The notes under the pieces were generated by a model. It had not been told where the DNA came from, did not search any database, and was given only the letters and a program-made list of their open reading frames with translations. Below are positions 15,173-23,587 of a stretch of DNA of 54,524 nucleotides, piece after piece; position 1 is the stretch's first letter; every line of letters begins with the position of its first letter. This stretch comes from Anaerolineae bacterium (GTDB lineage Bacteria; Chloroflexota; Anaerolineae; UBA4142; SHND01), in contig JADZCJ010000143.1 in NCBI GenBank assembly GCA_020851635.1, forward strand, positions 1 through 54,524, read 5' to 3'. The position numbers were made by a program, and so were the translations under genes.

Positions 15173-16771
15173 ATGGCAGCAGCAACGAGTCTGACGAATA
15201 CGAAACAAAAGAAATCACGCCTGAATCCGTGGCTGATTGTTGGCGCGGTGGTGATTGTGCTGGCGATCGGGGGCGCAATCGTAATGACCAATATGGCGAG
15301 CGCGGGCACTGCCGCCGCCGCGACGCGCCAGGCGACGATTCCTGTGGAACGGGGCTCGATCGTGGGCAGCGTTTCGGGGAGCGGCGCAGTGACGGCTGAC
15401 CAGACGCTTGATTTGGCGTTCCAGGCGACCGGGCAGGTGCAAGAGGTGCTGGTCAAAGAAGGCGATGTGGTGGTCAAGGACCAGCCGCTGGCGGTGTTGG
15501 ATGCGCGCAATCTGGAAGCGCAGCTCGCCAACGCGCAAGCGGCGCTGGCGTCGGCGCAGGCGCGTTTGAAACAGGCACAACAAGGCAATACGACGCCCGA
15601 ACAACTGGCGGCAGTGAAAGCGGCGCTCGCTTCGGCGCAGGCAAATTACGACAAGGTTGCGGCGGGTCCGAACCAGACGGATTTGACCGCCGCGCAAGCG
15701 GACGTCAACAGCGCGTATGCGGCATATAACGCCGCAACGAAATCGTCGGAAACGTCCGGTTCGAGTTTGGAATCGGCGCGGGCGCTATTGCTCAAGGCGG
15801 AAAATGCGGTCAAACAAGCGCAAGCGGCGTATGACCGCATCGGCGGCGCAACGAATCCGAATATCGGACAACTCCCACAGTCCAGAGACCTGAACAATGC
15901 AACTGTGGATTATCAAAAAGCATTGGCTGATTACAACGCGCTCTCGACGACATCGGGACCCGATTCACAATCGCGCGTTGCCTCGGCGCTCGCGACATTG
16001 CAAACCGCGAAAAAACGTCTCGCCGATTTGCAAGCGTCGCCGGATGAATTGGCGACGGTGAAGGCGAATCTGGAACAAGCCAAGTCAAACCTGGCGAAAT
16101 TGAATGCGCCCGCGAGCGAAACGGATATCGCGATTCAGCAAGCCGCCGTGCAGCAGGCGGAACAAGCGGTCAAACAGGCGCAGTTGAATTTGGATAACGC
16201 CACCTTGAAAGCGCCGTTCGGCGGCGTGATCACCAATATCAAGATCGTGCCGGGCAGCGCGAGCGCCGGTCCCGTTATGGCGCTGGTTGACCGCGACCCG
16301 CTGCACGTGGAACTGCGGTTGAGCGAAAACGACGTGGTGCAGGCGGCGCTCGATCAGAACGTGAAACTTTCGATTGACTCGATCAACAACTGGGGCGCAA
16401 ATGGCAAGGTGACGTTTATTTCGCCCGTGTCGTCCATCAGCAATGGAGTTGTGACGTATCAGGTGCGGGTGGATTTTGCGGATGTGGACCCGCGCGTCAA
16501 AGTCGGCATGACTTCGAACGTGGATATTGTCGTGGCACAAAAAGATAATGTGCTGGTCGTCCCGAACTCGGCGCTCTTGCCGAGCGGCAGCGGGCGCGTG
16601 GTGCAGGTTCTGGATGCGCAAGGCAAGGTGCAGGATATTCCGGTAGAGACCGGCATCAGCGATGGGGCGCAGACCGAAATCATCAGCGGTGTGCAAGAGG
16701 GACAGCAGATTATTGCACTGCCCGGCAGCGACCGAATTGGGAATGGACAGCAGAACCTCTTTGGGAGATAG
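15173..16771 (+). CDS. HlyD/MacA-like membrane fusion (periplasmic adaptor) protein
   Basis: A 532-residue adaptor with a single N-terminal membrane helix (WLIVGAVVIVLAIGGAIVM). The first half-lipoyl strand set follows (GQVQEVLVKEGDVVVKDQPLAVLD), then a very long Ala/Gln-rich coiled-coil hairpin (about residues 105-350), the second half-lipoyl (ATLKAPFGGVITNIKIVPG) and the beta-barrel and membrane-proximal domains. It works with the ABC ATPase and permease that follow to export a substrate from, or remodel, the cell envelope. The coiled coil is longer than in many MacA proteins. An alternative ATG at 15125 has a fair ribosome site (GGAG), but GAGGTG precedes 15173. Confidence 0.92.
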   Translation: MAAATSLTNTKQKKSRLNPWLIVGAVVIVLAIGGAIVMTNMASAGTAAAATRQATIPVERGSIVGSVSGSGAVTADQTLDLAFQATGQVQEVLVKEGDVVVKDQPLAVLDARNLEAQLANAQAALASAQARLKQAQQGNTTPEQLAAVKAALASAQANYDKVAAGPNQTDLTAAQADVNSAYAAYNAATKSSETSGSSLESARALLLKAENAVKQAQAAYDRIGGATNPNIGQLPQSRDLNNATVDYQKALADYNALSTTSGPDSQSRVASALATLQTAKKRLADLQASPDELATVKANLEQAKSNLAKLNAPASETDIAIQQAAVQQAEQAVKQAQLNLDNATLKAPFGGVITNIKIVPGSASAGPVMALVDRDPLHVELRLSENDVVQAALDQNVKLSIDSINNWGANGKVTFISPVSSISNGVVTYQVRVDFADVDPRVKVGMTSNVDIVVAQKDNVLVVPNSALLPSGSGRVVQVLDAQGKVQDIPVETGISDGAQTEIISGVQEGQQIIALPGSDRIGNGQQNLFGR

Positions 16772-16840
16772 CGAATGGCAGGTAGCCGATGGCGAATGGC
16801 AGATGGCGAATGGCGGATAGCAGATAGCGAATGGCGAGCG
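16771..16840. repeat. Heptameric repeat array C (10 units)
   Basis: Ten 7-nt units all beginning GC: GCGAATG four times, mixed with GCAGGTA, GCCGATG, GCAGATG, GCGGATA, GCAGATA and a last GCGAGCG. The array starts at the last base of the adaptor stop codon and lies 60 nt before the ABC ATPase start. The period matches arrays A and B, although the unit sequence differs. Confidence 0.8.
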
Positions 16841-16899
16841 CTGTCAACCGTTGGCATGATGCCATCGGCTATCCGTTACAAACGATCAGCGAGAATTTT

Positions 16900-17628
16900 A
16901 TGATTACTGTAACCGACCTGAAAAAGACATACCACATGGGCGACATTGAAGTGAATGCGCTCAATGGTGTTTCGTTCGAGATCAAAAAAGGCGAATTTGT
17001 TGCGATCATGGGACCGAGCGGCAGCGGCAAGAGCACGTTGATGAACTTGATCGGCTGTCTCGATACGCCGACGAGCGGGACGTATGTGCTGGATGGGGAC
17101 ATGGTTTCTCAATTGGATGATGTGGAATTGGCGGCGGCGCGCGCTGCCAAGTTGGGATTTATTTTTCAGCAATACAACTTGCTGCCGCGCCAGACCGCGC
17201 TGAGAAACGTAGAGCTGCCGTTGATTTATCGAGGCATTTCGGGCGCGGAACGACATCGGCGCGCCGCCGCGGCGCTGGAAATCGTCGGGATGAAAGAACG
17301 GACCGACCATAAACCGAATGAATTGTCGGGCGGACAGCAGCAGCGCGTGGCGATTGCGCGGGCGTTGTCGGGCAGTCCGTCGGTGATTCTGGCGGACGAG
17401 CCGACGGGCGCGCTCGACACCAAAACGAGCGCGGAAATCATGGATATTTTGCAGCGTCTGAATCGCGAGCAGGGTCTGACGGTGGTGCTGGTCACACACG
17501 AATACGATGTCGCCGCGTATGCGGGGCGAGTGTTGACGATGCGCGATGGTGAACTGGTCGGAGACGAAAAGCAGACGCCGCGCATGACGACCCAAGTCGT
17601 CACTATGGCGGGGGTGGCAGGGAAATAA
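16900..17628 (+). CDS. ABC transporter ATPase, MacB/LolD type
   Basis: A 242-residue ABC ATPase with Walker [11 protein letters not shown]-loop [14 protein letters not shown], signature [15 protein letters not shown], Walker [14 protein letters not shown] and the H-loop VTHEYDVA. The sequence is of the MacB/LolD/FtsE group. It powers the following FtsX-type permease; its stop codon is directly followed by the permease ATG. The frame is open 23 codons upstream, into the end of the heptamer array, but the ATPase fold begins at [14 protein letters not shown], so the ATG at 16900 is chosen. Confidence 0.95.
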   Translation: MITVTDLKKTYHMGDIEVNALNGVSFEIKKGEFVAIMGPSGSGKSTLMNLIGCLDTPTSGTYVLDGDMVSQLDDVELAAARAAKLGFIFQQYNLLPRQTALRNVELPLIYRGISGAERHRRAAAALEIVGMKERTDHKPNELSGGQQQRVAIARALSGSPSVILADEPTGALDTKTSAEIMDILQRLNREQGLTVVLVTHEYDVAAYAGRVLTMRDGELVGDEKQTPRMTTQVVTMAGVAGK

Positions 17629-18960
17629 ATGGCAACGAATATTGCAACATTGGAAGGTCGGGGCACAACAAAATCGGCGTCGAGCGCAGACATTGTTTTT
17701 GCGCCGCTGCAAGGTTCGGGGAGCGTGAGTTGGAGCGAAATTGCGCGGACGGCGTTTGACAGTCTGTTGGCGAATCGGGTGCGCTCGTTTCTCACGATGC
17801 TGGGTGTGATTATTGGGGTGGCGTCGGTCGTGGCGTTGATGGCGCTGGGAGACGGCGCGAGCCAGTCCATCACATCGCAAATCCAGTCCATCGGCACGAA
17901 CCTGCTTTTTATTGCGCCGGGACAGCTCAACCGGGGTCCCGGCAGTGGGAATATCGCCGCGCAAAACCTGTCGCTGGACGATTACGAGGCGATCGTTGCC
18001 TTGAAGCTGCCGCTGAACGGGGTAGCGCCGGTGGCGCAGACCGGCGGCACGCTGGTTGCGGCGGCGGCGGACAAACAGGTTTCGATTGTGGGAACGACGC
18101 CGAGTTATGCGCCGCTGCATAGTTTCGAGATGGCGGCGGGCACGTTTTTTGACGAGGTGCAAGCGCGCGACGGCACGGCGGTGGTCGTGCTTGGCGCGAA
18201 CGTAGCCAAGGACCTGTTTGGCAGCGGGCAGGCGGTGGGGCAAACGGTGCGGCTGAACGGACAGCCGCTGCGCGTGATCGGCGTGCTCAAGGCAAAGGGA
18301 GGTGGCGGGTTCGGCTCGGTGGATGACAATGCGTTTATGCCGATCAAGTATGCGCAGCAGCGGTTTGCCAATATGCGAACGGCGGACGGCAACAAATATC
18401 GTGTTTCGAGCATTACGCTTTCGGTGACCAATGCCCAAGACATCGAAGGGGTGCAAGGACGGATTTCGGCGCTGCTGCGCGACCGGCATGGGCTGGACAG
18501 CGACGGCAGTGAGGACGACTTTACCATTCTGAGCCAGGCGGCGTTTTTGTCAACGCTGAATACCATCACGGGACTGCTGACCGCGTTCCTTGCGGCGGTT
18601 GCCGGGATTTCGCTTTTGGTGGGTGGTATTGGTATTATGAACATTATGCTGGTGAGCGTGACCGAGCGCACACGCGAGATTGGTCTCCGCAAAGCGGTTG
18701 GCGCGCGGAGTCGCGACATTCTGCTCCAGTTTCTCGTCGAGGCAGTGGCGCTGTCGTTGACGGGCGGACTGCTGGGGCTGGCGCTGGGCTTTATGGTTGC
18801 CACGCTCGTCACCCTTTCTGGAGTCTTGACCGCATCCGTGTCGCTGTTCTCGGTGTCGCTGGCGGTGGGATTTGCCGTGATCGTGGGCTTGTTTTTTGGG
18901 ATCTATCCCGCGCAGCGCGCCGCGAAATTGAATCCGATTGACGCGCTGCGCTACGAGTAG
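17629..18960 (+). CDS. ABC transporter permease, MacB/FtsX type
   Basis: A 443-residue permease. A first membrane helix follows the conserved RVRSFLTMLGVIIGVASVVAL, then a large extracytoplasmic MacB core (about residues 75-310) and a C-terminal FtsX block of three helices with the motif VTERTREIGLRKAVGARSRDIL and ending NPIDALRYE. It forms the mechanotransmission part of a MacAB-type system with the adaptor and ATPase. In an organism with one membrane it would export to, or act on, the outside of the cell. The substrate is unknown; control by the adjacent kinase-regulator pair is plausible. Confidence 0.95.
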   Translation: MATNIATLEGRGTTKSASSADIVFAPLQGSGSVSWSEIARTAFDSLLANRVRSFLTMLGVIIGVASVVALMALGDGASQSITSQIQSIGTNLLFIAPGQLNRGPGSGNIAAQNLSLDDYEAIVALKLPLNGVAPVAQTGGTLVAAAADKQVSIVGTTPSYAPLHSFEMAAGTFFDEVQARDGTAVVVLGANVAKDLFGSGQAVGQTVRLNGQPLRVIGVLKAKGGGGFGSVDDNAFMPIKYAQQRFANMRTADGNKYRVSSITLSVTNAQDIEGVQGRISALLRDRHGLDSDGSEDDFTILSQAAFLSTLNTITGLLTAFLAAVAGISLLVGGIGIMNIMLVSVTERTREIGLRKAVGARSRDILLQFLVEAVALSLTGGLLGLALGFMVATLVTLSGVLTASVSLFSVSLAVGFAVIVGLFFGIYPAQRAAKLNPIDALRYE

Positions 18961-18969
18961 GATGCAAGA

Positions 18970-19008
18970 GTGAGGTTGTGGGGATGCCGAGCAGCCCCAC
19001 AACCTCAC
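18970..19008. terminator. Perfect 14-bp hairpin after efflux operon
   Basis: Stem GTGAGGTTGTGGGG / CCCCACAACCTCAC with an 11-nt loop, 9 nt past the permease stop. It has no T-tract. It is the first of two perfect hairpins in this gap and probably defines the 3' end of the efflux mRNA, or is an interspersed palindrome. Confidence 0.6.
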
Positions 19009-19031
19009 GCAAGAACCGAATCACTGCGGTC

Positions 19032-19066
19032 AAAGGATAGATGCCGGGCTCCGGCATCTATCCTTT
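19032..19066. terminator. Perfect 16-bp hairpin
   Basis: Stem AAAGGATAGATGCCGG / CCGGCATCTATCCTTT with loop GCT and only a CTTT end instead of a long U-run. It is nearly symmetrical, so it could serve either strand. It ends 67 nt before the start of the next gene. Confidence 0.6.
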
Positions 19067-19133
19067 GCACGTTCTACGCTGTCGCGGGATTTACCCTTTT
19101 CCCGATATCCTTTTTTCCGTTACAGGTGGCATT

Positions 19134-20501
19134 ATGGTCCTCCGCGTTGTTGGATTCGTGTTTTGTTTTGTTGCGTTTATTTTTTTGGTCTCCGGCTCGC
19201 CCTCTCTGGCACAGGGTTTGCCCACTTTTACCCCCACACGCACGGCGACGACGAGACCACTGCCCACATTCACGCCGACGCGTACGGCGACATCGCCGGG
19301 GCTGCCGACCTTTACCCCTACGCGCACGCTGACCCGCGCGACGCCGCCGACGCGCACGGCAACACGGGCGGGGACGACGAGCGGCGCGCGCAGCATCACG
19401 CGCACACCGACGCGCGTCGTTGCGGGCGCGCGGACGGTCACGGCAGCTACCGTCCTGGCGACACGCCCGCGTCCGACCTTGACGCCGACCATTTCTACGG
19501 GGATGCAAGAGTTGGTGAGCGACCAGATCGTGACGGCTGTGTATGCCTCGCCCGATGGGACATTGTATTACGGGGTCGCGCAGCGGCCAGAGTTTTTGGC
19601 GGAAACATTAAGCGGGGGGTATGCGCTGTGGAAAAAGCCGGTTGACGGCGCGCCGTACCCGTTGACGCCGTGGACGATGAATGTGATCGGCGGCGTGACG
19701 GTGCGCGGCGGCGTGATTTATTTCAACGAGGGCGGCACACTGCGGCGGATGCCCGACGACAATGTCGTGCATGAAGGCGAAGTGGTGATTCGTTTTCCGA
19801 CGGTTTCGAAAATCTATGGGCACGTCAACAGTTCGCTGGCGCAGGGCGTGGTGAACGGCAAGGAAGCGCTGTTGATTTCGGTTGGCTCGTCGCGCGATTC
19901 GGCGTTCCCGGCGCAGGGGACCGCGCAGGATGTGTATCTGCCGTATTATGAGGATTTTCCGAACGGGCGCATCTTGTATGCCAATTTCGATTGGCTGGAA
20001 TCCACACACGAGTATCAGGCAACGCGCGGAATGGCGGAGCAGTTTGACGAACTGGCGCGCGGCGTGCGAAACCCATGGGGAATGACGGCGGGGCTTGTGG
20101 ACGGTCAATATCACGTGCTGGCGGCGGACAATGACCCTGCGTTCGTGCCGGAAAAGAATGACGGGAACCCAGCCAATGCCGGCGATGAGCTAAATGACAT
20201 TTATCTCGCGGGCAACTATGGGCATCCGTATGTGTATGGCGGGAGCGAAGTGGCGCTCGGTTATCAAACGCCGATTGTGGTTTTTCCGGATGGCTCGGTG
20301 CCTTCGGGCGTCGCCATTGCGGCGGGCAAGGTGTTTGTCAGTTTGCAGAACGCAGGTATGATCGTGCAGGTAGACCTCAAGAAAAGAACGTATCGTCCCG
20401 TGTTGACCGGTGTCCAACCTTACAATTTGTATGGGGTCGGCAGTCTTTTGTATATTGCCGATTTTGGCGGAGTCCACGTGATTGACGCGCGCAGTCTGTA
20501 A
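19134..20501 (+). CDS. Secreted propeller protein with Thr/Pro repeat stalk (glucose/sorbosone dehydrogenase-like)
   Basis: A 455-residue exported protein. A hydrophobic N-terminal signal (VLRVVGFVFCFVAFIFLVSG) is followed by a Thr/Pro/Arg-rich stalk with 14-residue repeats (about residues 28-115), then a beta-propeller-like domain. The propeller shows PQQ-dependent glucose/sorbosone dehydrogenase features, such as RGVRNPWGMT and ADNDPAF, and ends with GVGSLLYIADFGGVHVIDARSL. Redox activity is not certain; the domain could be a binding or structural propeller. The start MVLRVVG has an AGGTGG ribosome site; the frame upstream only extends into a hairpin. The next small membrane gene begins 1 nt after the stop, so the two are co-transcribed. 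Confidence 0.8.
   Translation: MVLRVVGFVFCFVAFIFLVSGSPSLAQGLPTFTPTRTATTRPLPTFTPTRTATSPGLPTFTPTRTLTRATPPTRTATRAGTTSGARSITRTPTRVVAGARTVTAATVLATRPRPTLTPTISTGMQELVSDQIVTAVYASPDGTLYYGVAQRPEFLAETLSGGYALWKKPVDGAPYPLTPWTMNVIGGVTVRGGVIYFNEGGTLRRMPDDNVVHEGEVVIRFPTVSKIYGHVNSSLAQGVVNGKEALLISVGSSRDSAFPAQGTAQDVYLPYYEDFPNGRILYANFDWLESTHEYQATRGMAEQFDELARGVRNPWGMTAGLVDGQYHVLAADNDPAFVPEKNDGNPANAGDELNDIYLAGNYGHPYVYGGSEVALGYQTPIVVFPDGSVPSGVAIAAGKVFVSLQNAGMIVQVDLKKRTYRPVLTGVQPYNLYGVGSLLYIADFGGVHVIDARSL
19218..19343 (+). repeat. Three 42-bp coding repeats (Thr/Pro stalk)
   Basis: Three tandem 42-bp units (starting near 19221, 19263 and 19305) encode 14-residue blocks of the type LPTFTPTRTATTRP. The repeat is exact in period but diverged at third positions, so it is old. 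It forms the start of the stalk between the signal and the propeller domain. Confidence 0.75.
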
Positions 20502-20502
20502 G

Positions 20503-20706
20503 ATGTCCAAACCGCTTTCTGATTCTCAACGCGTGTTTTTGCTGTTTGTGTGGCTCGTCGCCTTTGGCATTATTGTGGCGCTGGGGCTGGACACGCGCGC
20601 GCGGGTGATGGGCGGGGAATTGGTCGAGGTGTGGCGACTGTTTGTGCCGCTGGTGGCAGCTGCGTTGATCACGCTCATGGTGCACGTGTCGAACAGGACG
20701 AAATAG
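20503..20706 (+). CDS. Small two-helix membrane protein
   Basis: A 67-residue protein with two hydrophobic segments (about residues 9-29 and 41-61) and a short basic C-terminus. I do not recognise a family. The ATG follows the upstream stop codon by 1 nt, so translation is coupled to the stalked propeller protein, and it may assist its membrane location. Alternatively it is an unrelated small protein. The reading frame has normal codon use for the region. Confidence 0.6.
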   Translation: MSKPLSDSQRVFLLFVWLVAFGIIVALGLDTRARVMGGELVEVWRLFVPLVAAALITLMVHVSNRTK

Positions 20707-20769
20707 CTCGAGAATAATCGGATTGGGCGGAAATGACCCGCCAGAGCAAATTCCACGAGTCGAGGGGCG

Positions 20770-20819
20770 AGACCTGCGAGTTTTTGCGATAAAAATTATC
20801 GCCAAGAGCTCGCAGGTCT
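20770..20819. terminator. Bidirectional hairpin between convergent genes
   Basis: Outer stem AGACCTGCGAG / CTCGCAGGTCT (11 bp, perfect) encloses a second hairpin GCGATAA-AAA-TTATCGC. It lies between the converging genes ending at 20706 and 20865 and could terminate both. The nested design recalls the hairpin at 28470-28524. Confidence 0.6.
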
Positions 20820-20864
20820 GAAAGGTCTCGCATCTTGAATCGAATGGGAGCTACATTAGAGCCG

Positions 20865-21416
20865 CTATATGCGTTTTTTGACGCACACGACGGTTATGGT
20901 GGATGCGGTGACCGTATTGGTGTGCCACGCGTCGCTGAATTTGCGGGCGCTAAAGCGGAAGGTATGCCCCCCGCTGATGTCGTCAAAACCCTGTACCGTG
21001 CTGACTGTCTCGTAGGTTTGCGGTTCGCCGTCAATGAGCAGTGAGACGCGGTCTGAGGACGGCACGGTGGTGTCGGTCGAGTCCATACTCAATCCGAAAA
21101 TCGTATAACCGCTGTCCTGAGAGGAGCTTTTGTTGATCGTGGCGCTGGCGGTTACGATGCAAACGTGGGGATGCAGGACGCTCAGGTCTGCGGTGGTGAC
21201 CGAGTTGAGCGTGCGGGGCATCGTGCTGTTAATGTCCAGGTCTGCGGTGCGCGATGTAAAGTCGCCGCCGACATCGTCAAGTGTAGAGCTATAGACCCGC
21301 AGTGGAGGATCGCTGCCTGCCTGCACCAGAACGACGTTTGTCGCCAGCGCGGCAGCGAGCAAGACCGTCAACACGACGTTCCACAGAACCAGCCATTTGG
21401 GAGCTCGCGCAAACAT
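20865..21416 (-). CDS. Unknown membrane-anchored or exported protein
   Basis: A 183-residue protein with one N-terminal hydrophobic segment (WLVLWNVVLTVLLAAALATNVVLV) and a Ser/Thr-rich remainder that looks beta-structured. Two Cys (in HVCIVTASATI and VVCVKKRI) may pair outside the cell. I recognise no family. A strong ribosome site GGAGGAACACC precedes the ATG. It is transcribed divergently from the B12 operon and convergently with the propeller gene, so it appears to be a single-gene unit. Confidence 0.7.
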   Translation of the reverse strand: MFARAPKWLVLWNVVLTVLLAAALATNVVLVQAGSDPPLRVYSSTLDDVGGDFTSRTADLDINSTMPRTLNSVTTADLSVLHPHVCIVTASATINKSSSQDSGYTIFGLSMDSTDTTVPSSDRVSLLIDGEPQTYETVSTVQGFDDISGGHTFRFSARKFSDAWHTNTVTASTITVVCVKKRI

Positions 21417-21624
21417 GGTGTTCCTCCTTTGATTTTATGCGGTTATTAATCTGCGCCGCCATAAATGACTTTGGTTGTCAGCGCAGACTCTCCGGCTATC
21501 GGATTGTTTTGCGAATGCTCGATCCGAATGTGTCCGTCAACCCGGATCGTGCAGCATCGGGGACCCTATGTTTATTGTACGCCCGAGTGTCAAGGGACAA
21601 CGGACACGAATTTGATTCGGATGT

Positions 21625-21653
21625 TTGACCGCGAACGCGGATGGGACTATAAT
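21625..21653 (+). promoter_or_regulatory. Consensus-like promoter of the B12 uptake operon
   Basis: TTGACC (21625-21630), exactly 17 nt, TATAAT (21648-21653). Transcription would begin near 21660, about 17 nt before the cobalamin riboswitch. It is the best housekeeping-sigma promoter in the window. Between 21417 and 21624 I see nothing else. Confidence 0.8.
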
Positions 21654-21676
21654 CTTTTCACAATTGAATAGTATCC

Positions 21677-21806
21677 AGTGAGGCATCCCGAACGCCCGGA
21701 TGCGAGGGAATCAGATGAAAGCCGGTGAGAGACCGGCGCTGTGCCGCAACTGTAAGTGTTTATCCGCCTATGGCGGGAAAATACAAGCCAGGAAATCTGC
21801 CTCACT
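21677..21806 (+). ncRNA. Cobalamin riboswitch aptamer
   Basis: The closing stem AGTGAGGC / GCCTCACT bounds the element. Inside are GAGGGAATCAGATGAAAGCC, a GCCGGTGAGAGACCGGC-type hairpin, the B12 box core GCCGCAACTG (21743-21752) and the 3' segment AGCCAGGAAATCTGCC, all in the order known for B12-box riboswitches. Adenosyl- or hydroxocobalamin binding should repress the downstream operon, whose genes fit B12 capture and uptake. The predicted expression platform includes the terminator at 21982-22014. Confidence 0.9.
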
Positions 21807-21937
21807 TGCGCACCAACATGAGATTGCGTAGCAGCGTCTCGAGTTTTACAGCTCGCGTGATGTCATTTGCCCCGTCAATTTCATCATGTTGTTGCGCTAA
21901 ATCTCTACAGACCCTTCTCGCGACAAGGAGGTTGAGT

Positions 21938-21955
21938 ATGCTTGTATTCTTGTGA
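21938..21955 (+). CDS. Possible 5-codon leader ORF (MLVFL)
   Basis: A very strong Shine-Dalgarno (AAGGAGGTT, 21925-21933) precedes ATG CTT GTA TTC TTG TGA by 4-6 nt. It lies between the riboswitch aptamer and the terminator, about 86 nt before the first structural gene. The ribosome site is stronger than that of the structural gene. It could be a translated leader that affects folding of the expression platform, or simply part of the switch (an SD-like pairing segment). Too short for statistical support. Confidence 0.4.
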   Translation: MLVFL

Positions 21956-21981
21956 CACAGCTTGCCTGCTGCGTTTTCTCA

Positions 21982-22014
21982 ACACCTGACCGGATTGGTC
22001 GGGTGTTTTTTTTT
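21982..22014 (+). terminator. Terminator of the B12 riboswitch
   Basis: Stem ACACCTGACC / GGTCGGGTGT (one G-U pair) with loop GGATT-like, followed by at least eight T. It stands 20 nt before the ribosome site of the first gene, so it can stop transcription before the operon. It is the likely expression platform of the cobalamin riboswitch. Confidence 0.85.
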
Positions 22015-22040
22015 CTCATATTCCAAAGGAGCATTTGAAC

Positions 22041-23462
22041 ATGCAATCTCGCAATCCGGCAGTACACGCGTCAGACGAGGGAACAGAACCGCGTTCGTCA
22101 GGTGGAGGAACGAAACGGCGTTCGTTCCCGACGGGGTTTGGAACGCGCGCGGTCCTCACTTTTGTCGCGTTCGTCGCGCTGGTCATAACTGCCGCCACAT
22201 TCACATTTTCCGCCCCGGTTTCGGCGGCGCCCGACGCCGGACGTCCGCGCTATGCCGATGTGGTCATACAGTTTGGCGATCGCGAAACTGTTGTGCGCAG
22301 CATCGTTTTTAACAAGAAAAAGATCACCGGTCTGCAGGCGCTCGAATTGACCGGATTGGACGTTGTGCGGATTGACACGCAATACGGTCCCGCGATTTGC
22401 AGCATCGAAGGGGTCGGGATGCCCGCCGACAATTGTTTTGGCGACCCTCAGGGACGGTATTGGGGCTATAATTATTGGGATGGCTCGGCGTGGCAGGGAT
22501 ATATGATCGGCGCGGGCGAGTCCAAGGTCAAGAACGGCGCGGTGGAAGGTTGGCGTTACGGGCAATTTGGAGATTCGATGTATCCCGCCGGACCCGTGCT
22601 TGCCGCAAACAAGGCGCTAAAATGGCTGCAAGAGCAGCAGTCCAACACGACGGGTGGTTACGCGGGCGCGCCTTCGAGCGTGGACACGGCGCTGGCAATT
22701 TCCGCCAACGATATTGCCGCCAAAAACTGGCAACGCAATGCGAATGCGCCGTCGCTAGCCACGTTTTTGAAACAGAACGCGCGCAAATACTCTAAATTGG
22801 GCGCCTCTTCCGCCGGAAAACTCGCGCTGGCGTTGACCAGCGCCAAAGTGTGCTTTCAGAAAAAGACGCGCCTGCCCGATGCGTATTACGAGAGCAGCAC
22901 CGGCAAGTATCACGAAGGCGCGGGACATCAGGCGTTTGCGATTTTGGGGACCGCCGCGCTCGGCGCCGTGCCCGCGGACGCGGTCACGTTTCTCAAAAGT
23001 ATTCAACAACCGAACGGTGGTTGGGAATGGCAGCCGACGTGGGGGACCGACACGAATACAACCGCGCTGGCTCTGCAGGCCTTGGTTGCGACAGGTGAAC
23101 CTCTGAACTCGACCGCCATCACGAATGCGCTGGCGTATCTGGACACGGCCCAAAACGCCGATGGCGGTTTTCCATTCGACCCCGATTCATCCATCACAAC
23201 CGAGAGCGATGGCAATTCGACCGCATGGGTGATTCAGGCGTTGACTGCGACGGGACAGGACCCCTTTGGTCCGGACTGGACGCAGAACGCCACATCGGTC
23301 GCGTTCCTCGAATCTTTGCAACTGCCCAACGGGAGTTTTGAATGGATGGCGGGGTCGGGGACGGCGAATTTGCTTGCCACGCAGCAGGCGATCATCGCGC
23401 TGATGGGCAGATCGCTGATTCCGTCGGGGGTGACCGCGCACAAAGAGTGTCCCAAGCCATAG
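22041..23462 (+). CDS. Intrinsic-factor-like B12-binding surface protein (DUF4430 + alpha/alpha toroid)
   Basis: A 473-residue exported protein. A basic N-terminal tail is followed by one hydrophobic segment (about residues 35-60). A DUF4430/transcobalamin C-terminal-like beta domain comes next (about 70-175; VVRSIVFNKKKITGLQALELTG, YWGYNYWDGSAWQGYMIGAG). Then comes an alpha6/alpha6 toroid with prenyltransferase-type repeats (QQPNGGWEWQP, QNADGGFPFD, QLPNGSFEW). Human intrinsic factor and transcobalamin combine the same two domain types in the opposite order. With the riboswitch upstream and ECF transporter downstream, a role in capturing cobalamin is strongly suggested. The ATG at 22041 is favoured over a TTG at 22035 by the AAAGGAG spacing. 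Confidence 0.85.
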   Translation: MQSRNPAVHASDEGTEPRSSGGGTKRRSFPTGFGTRAVLTFVAFVALVITAATFTFSAPVSAAPDAGRPRYADVVIQFGDRETVVRSIVFNKKKITGLQALELTGLDVVRIDTQYGPAICSIEGVGMPADNCFGDPQGRYWGYNYWDGSAWQGYMIGAGESKVKNGAVEGWRYGQFGDSMYPAGPVLAANKALKWLQEQQSNTTGGYAGAPSSVDTALAISANDIAAKNWQRNANAPSLATFLKQNARKYSKLGASSAGKLALALTSAKVCFQKKTRLPDAYYESSTGKYHEGAGHQAFAILGTAALGAVPADAVTFLKSIQQPNGGWEWQPTWGTDTNTTALALQALVATGEPLNSTAITNALAYLDTAQNADGGFPFDPDSSITTESDGNSTAWVIQALTATGQDPFGPDWTQNATSVAFLESLQLPNGSFEWMAGSGTANLLATQQAIIALMGRSLIPSGVTAHKECPKP

Positions 23463-23507
23463 AGGTCGCTCGAGGCGTTACGTTCTCGCCGCACTCGACA
23501 AGGTAAA

Positions 23508-23565
23508 GAGACCCCGAGAATTTTTGTCCGTTTGCGGGGGTCATGTCGGAAATTCTCGGGGTCTC
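23508..23565. repeat. Long perfect hairpin inside the B12 operon
   Basis: A 16-bp perfect stem GAGACCCCGAGAATTT / AAATTCTCGGGGTCTC with a 26-nt loop, located between the two DUF4430 genes. There is no T-run. It may be a processing site that sets different mRNA levels for the secreted binder and the transporter genes, or an interspersed palindrome. Confidence 0.55.
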
Positions 23566-23587
23566 GCAATAATAGTAATAGTCATCT

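Noticed and set aside
16876-18489. 537-codon minus-strand frame opposite the ABC ATPase and permease
   Set aside because: Antisense to complete ABC genes; the translation is His/Arg-rich with no domain.
19041-19133. N-terminal extension of the propeller protein
   Set aside because: It would translate half of a perfect hairpin; the signal peptide and ribosome site support the ATG at 19134.
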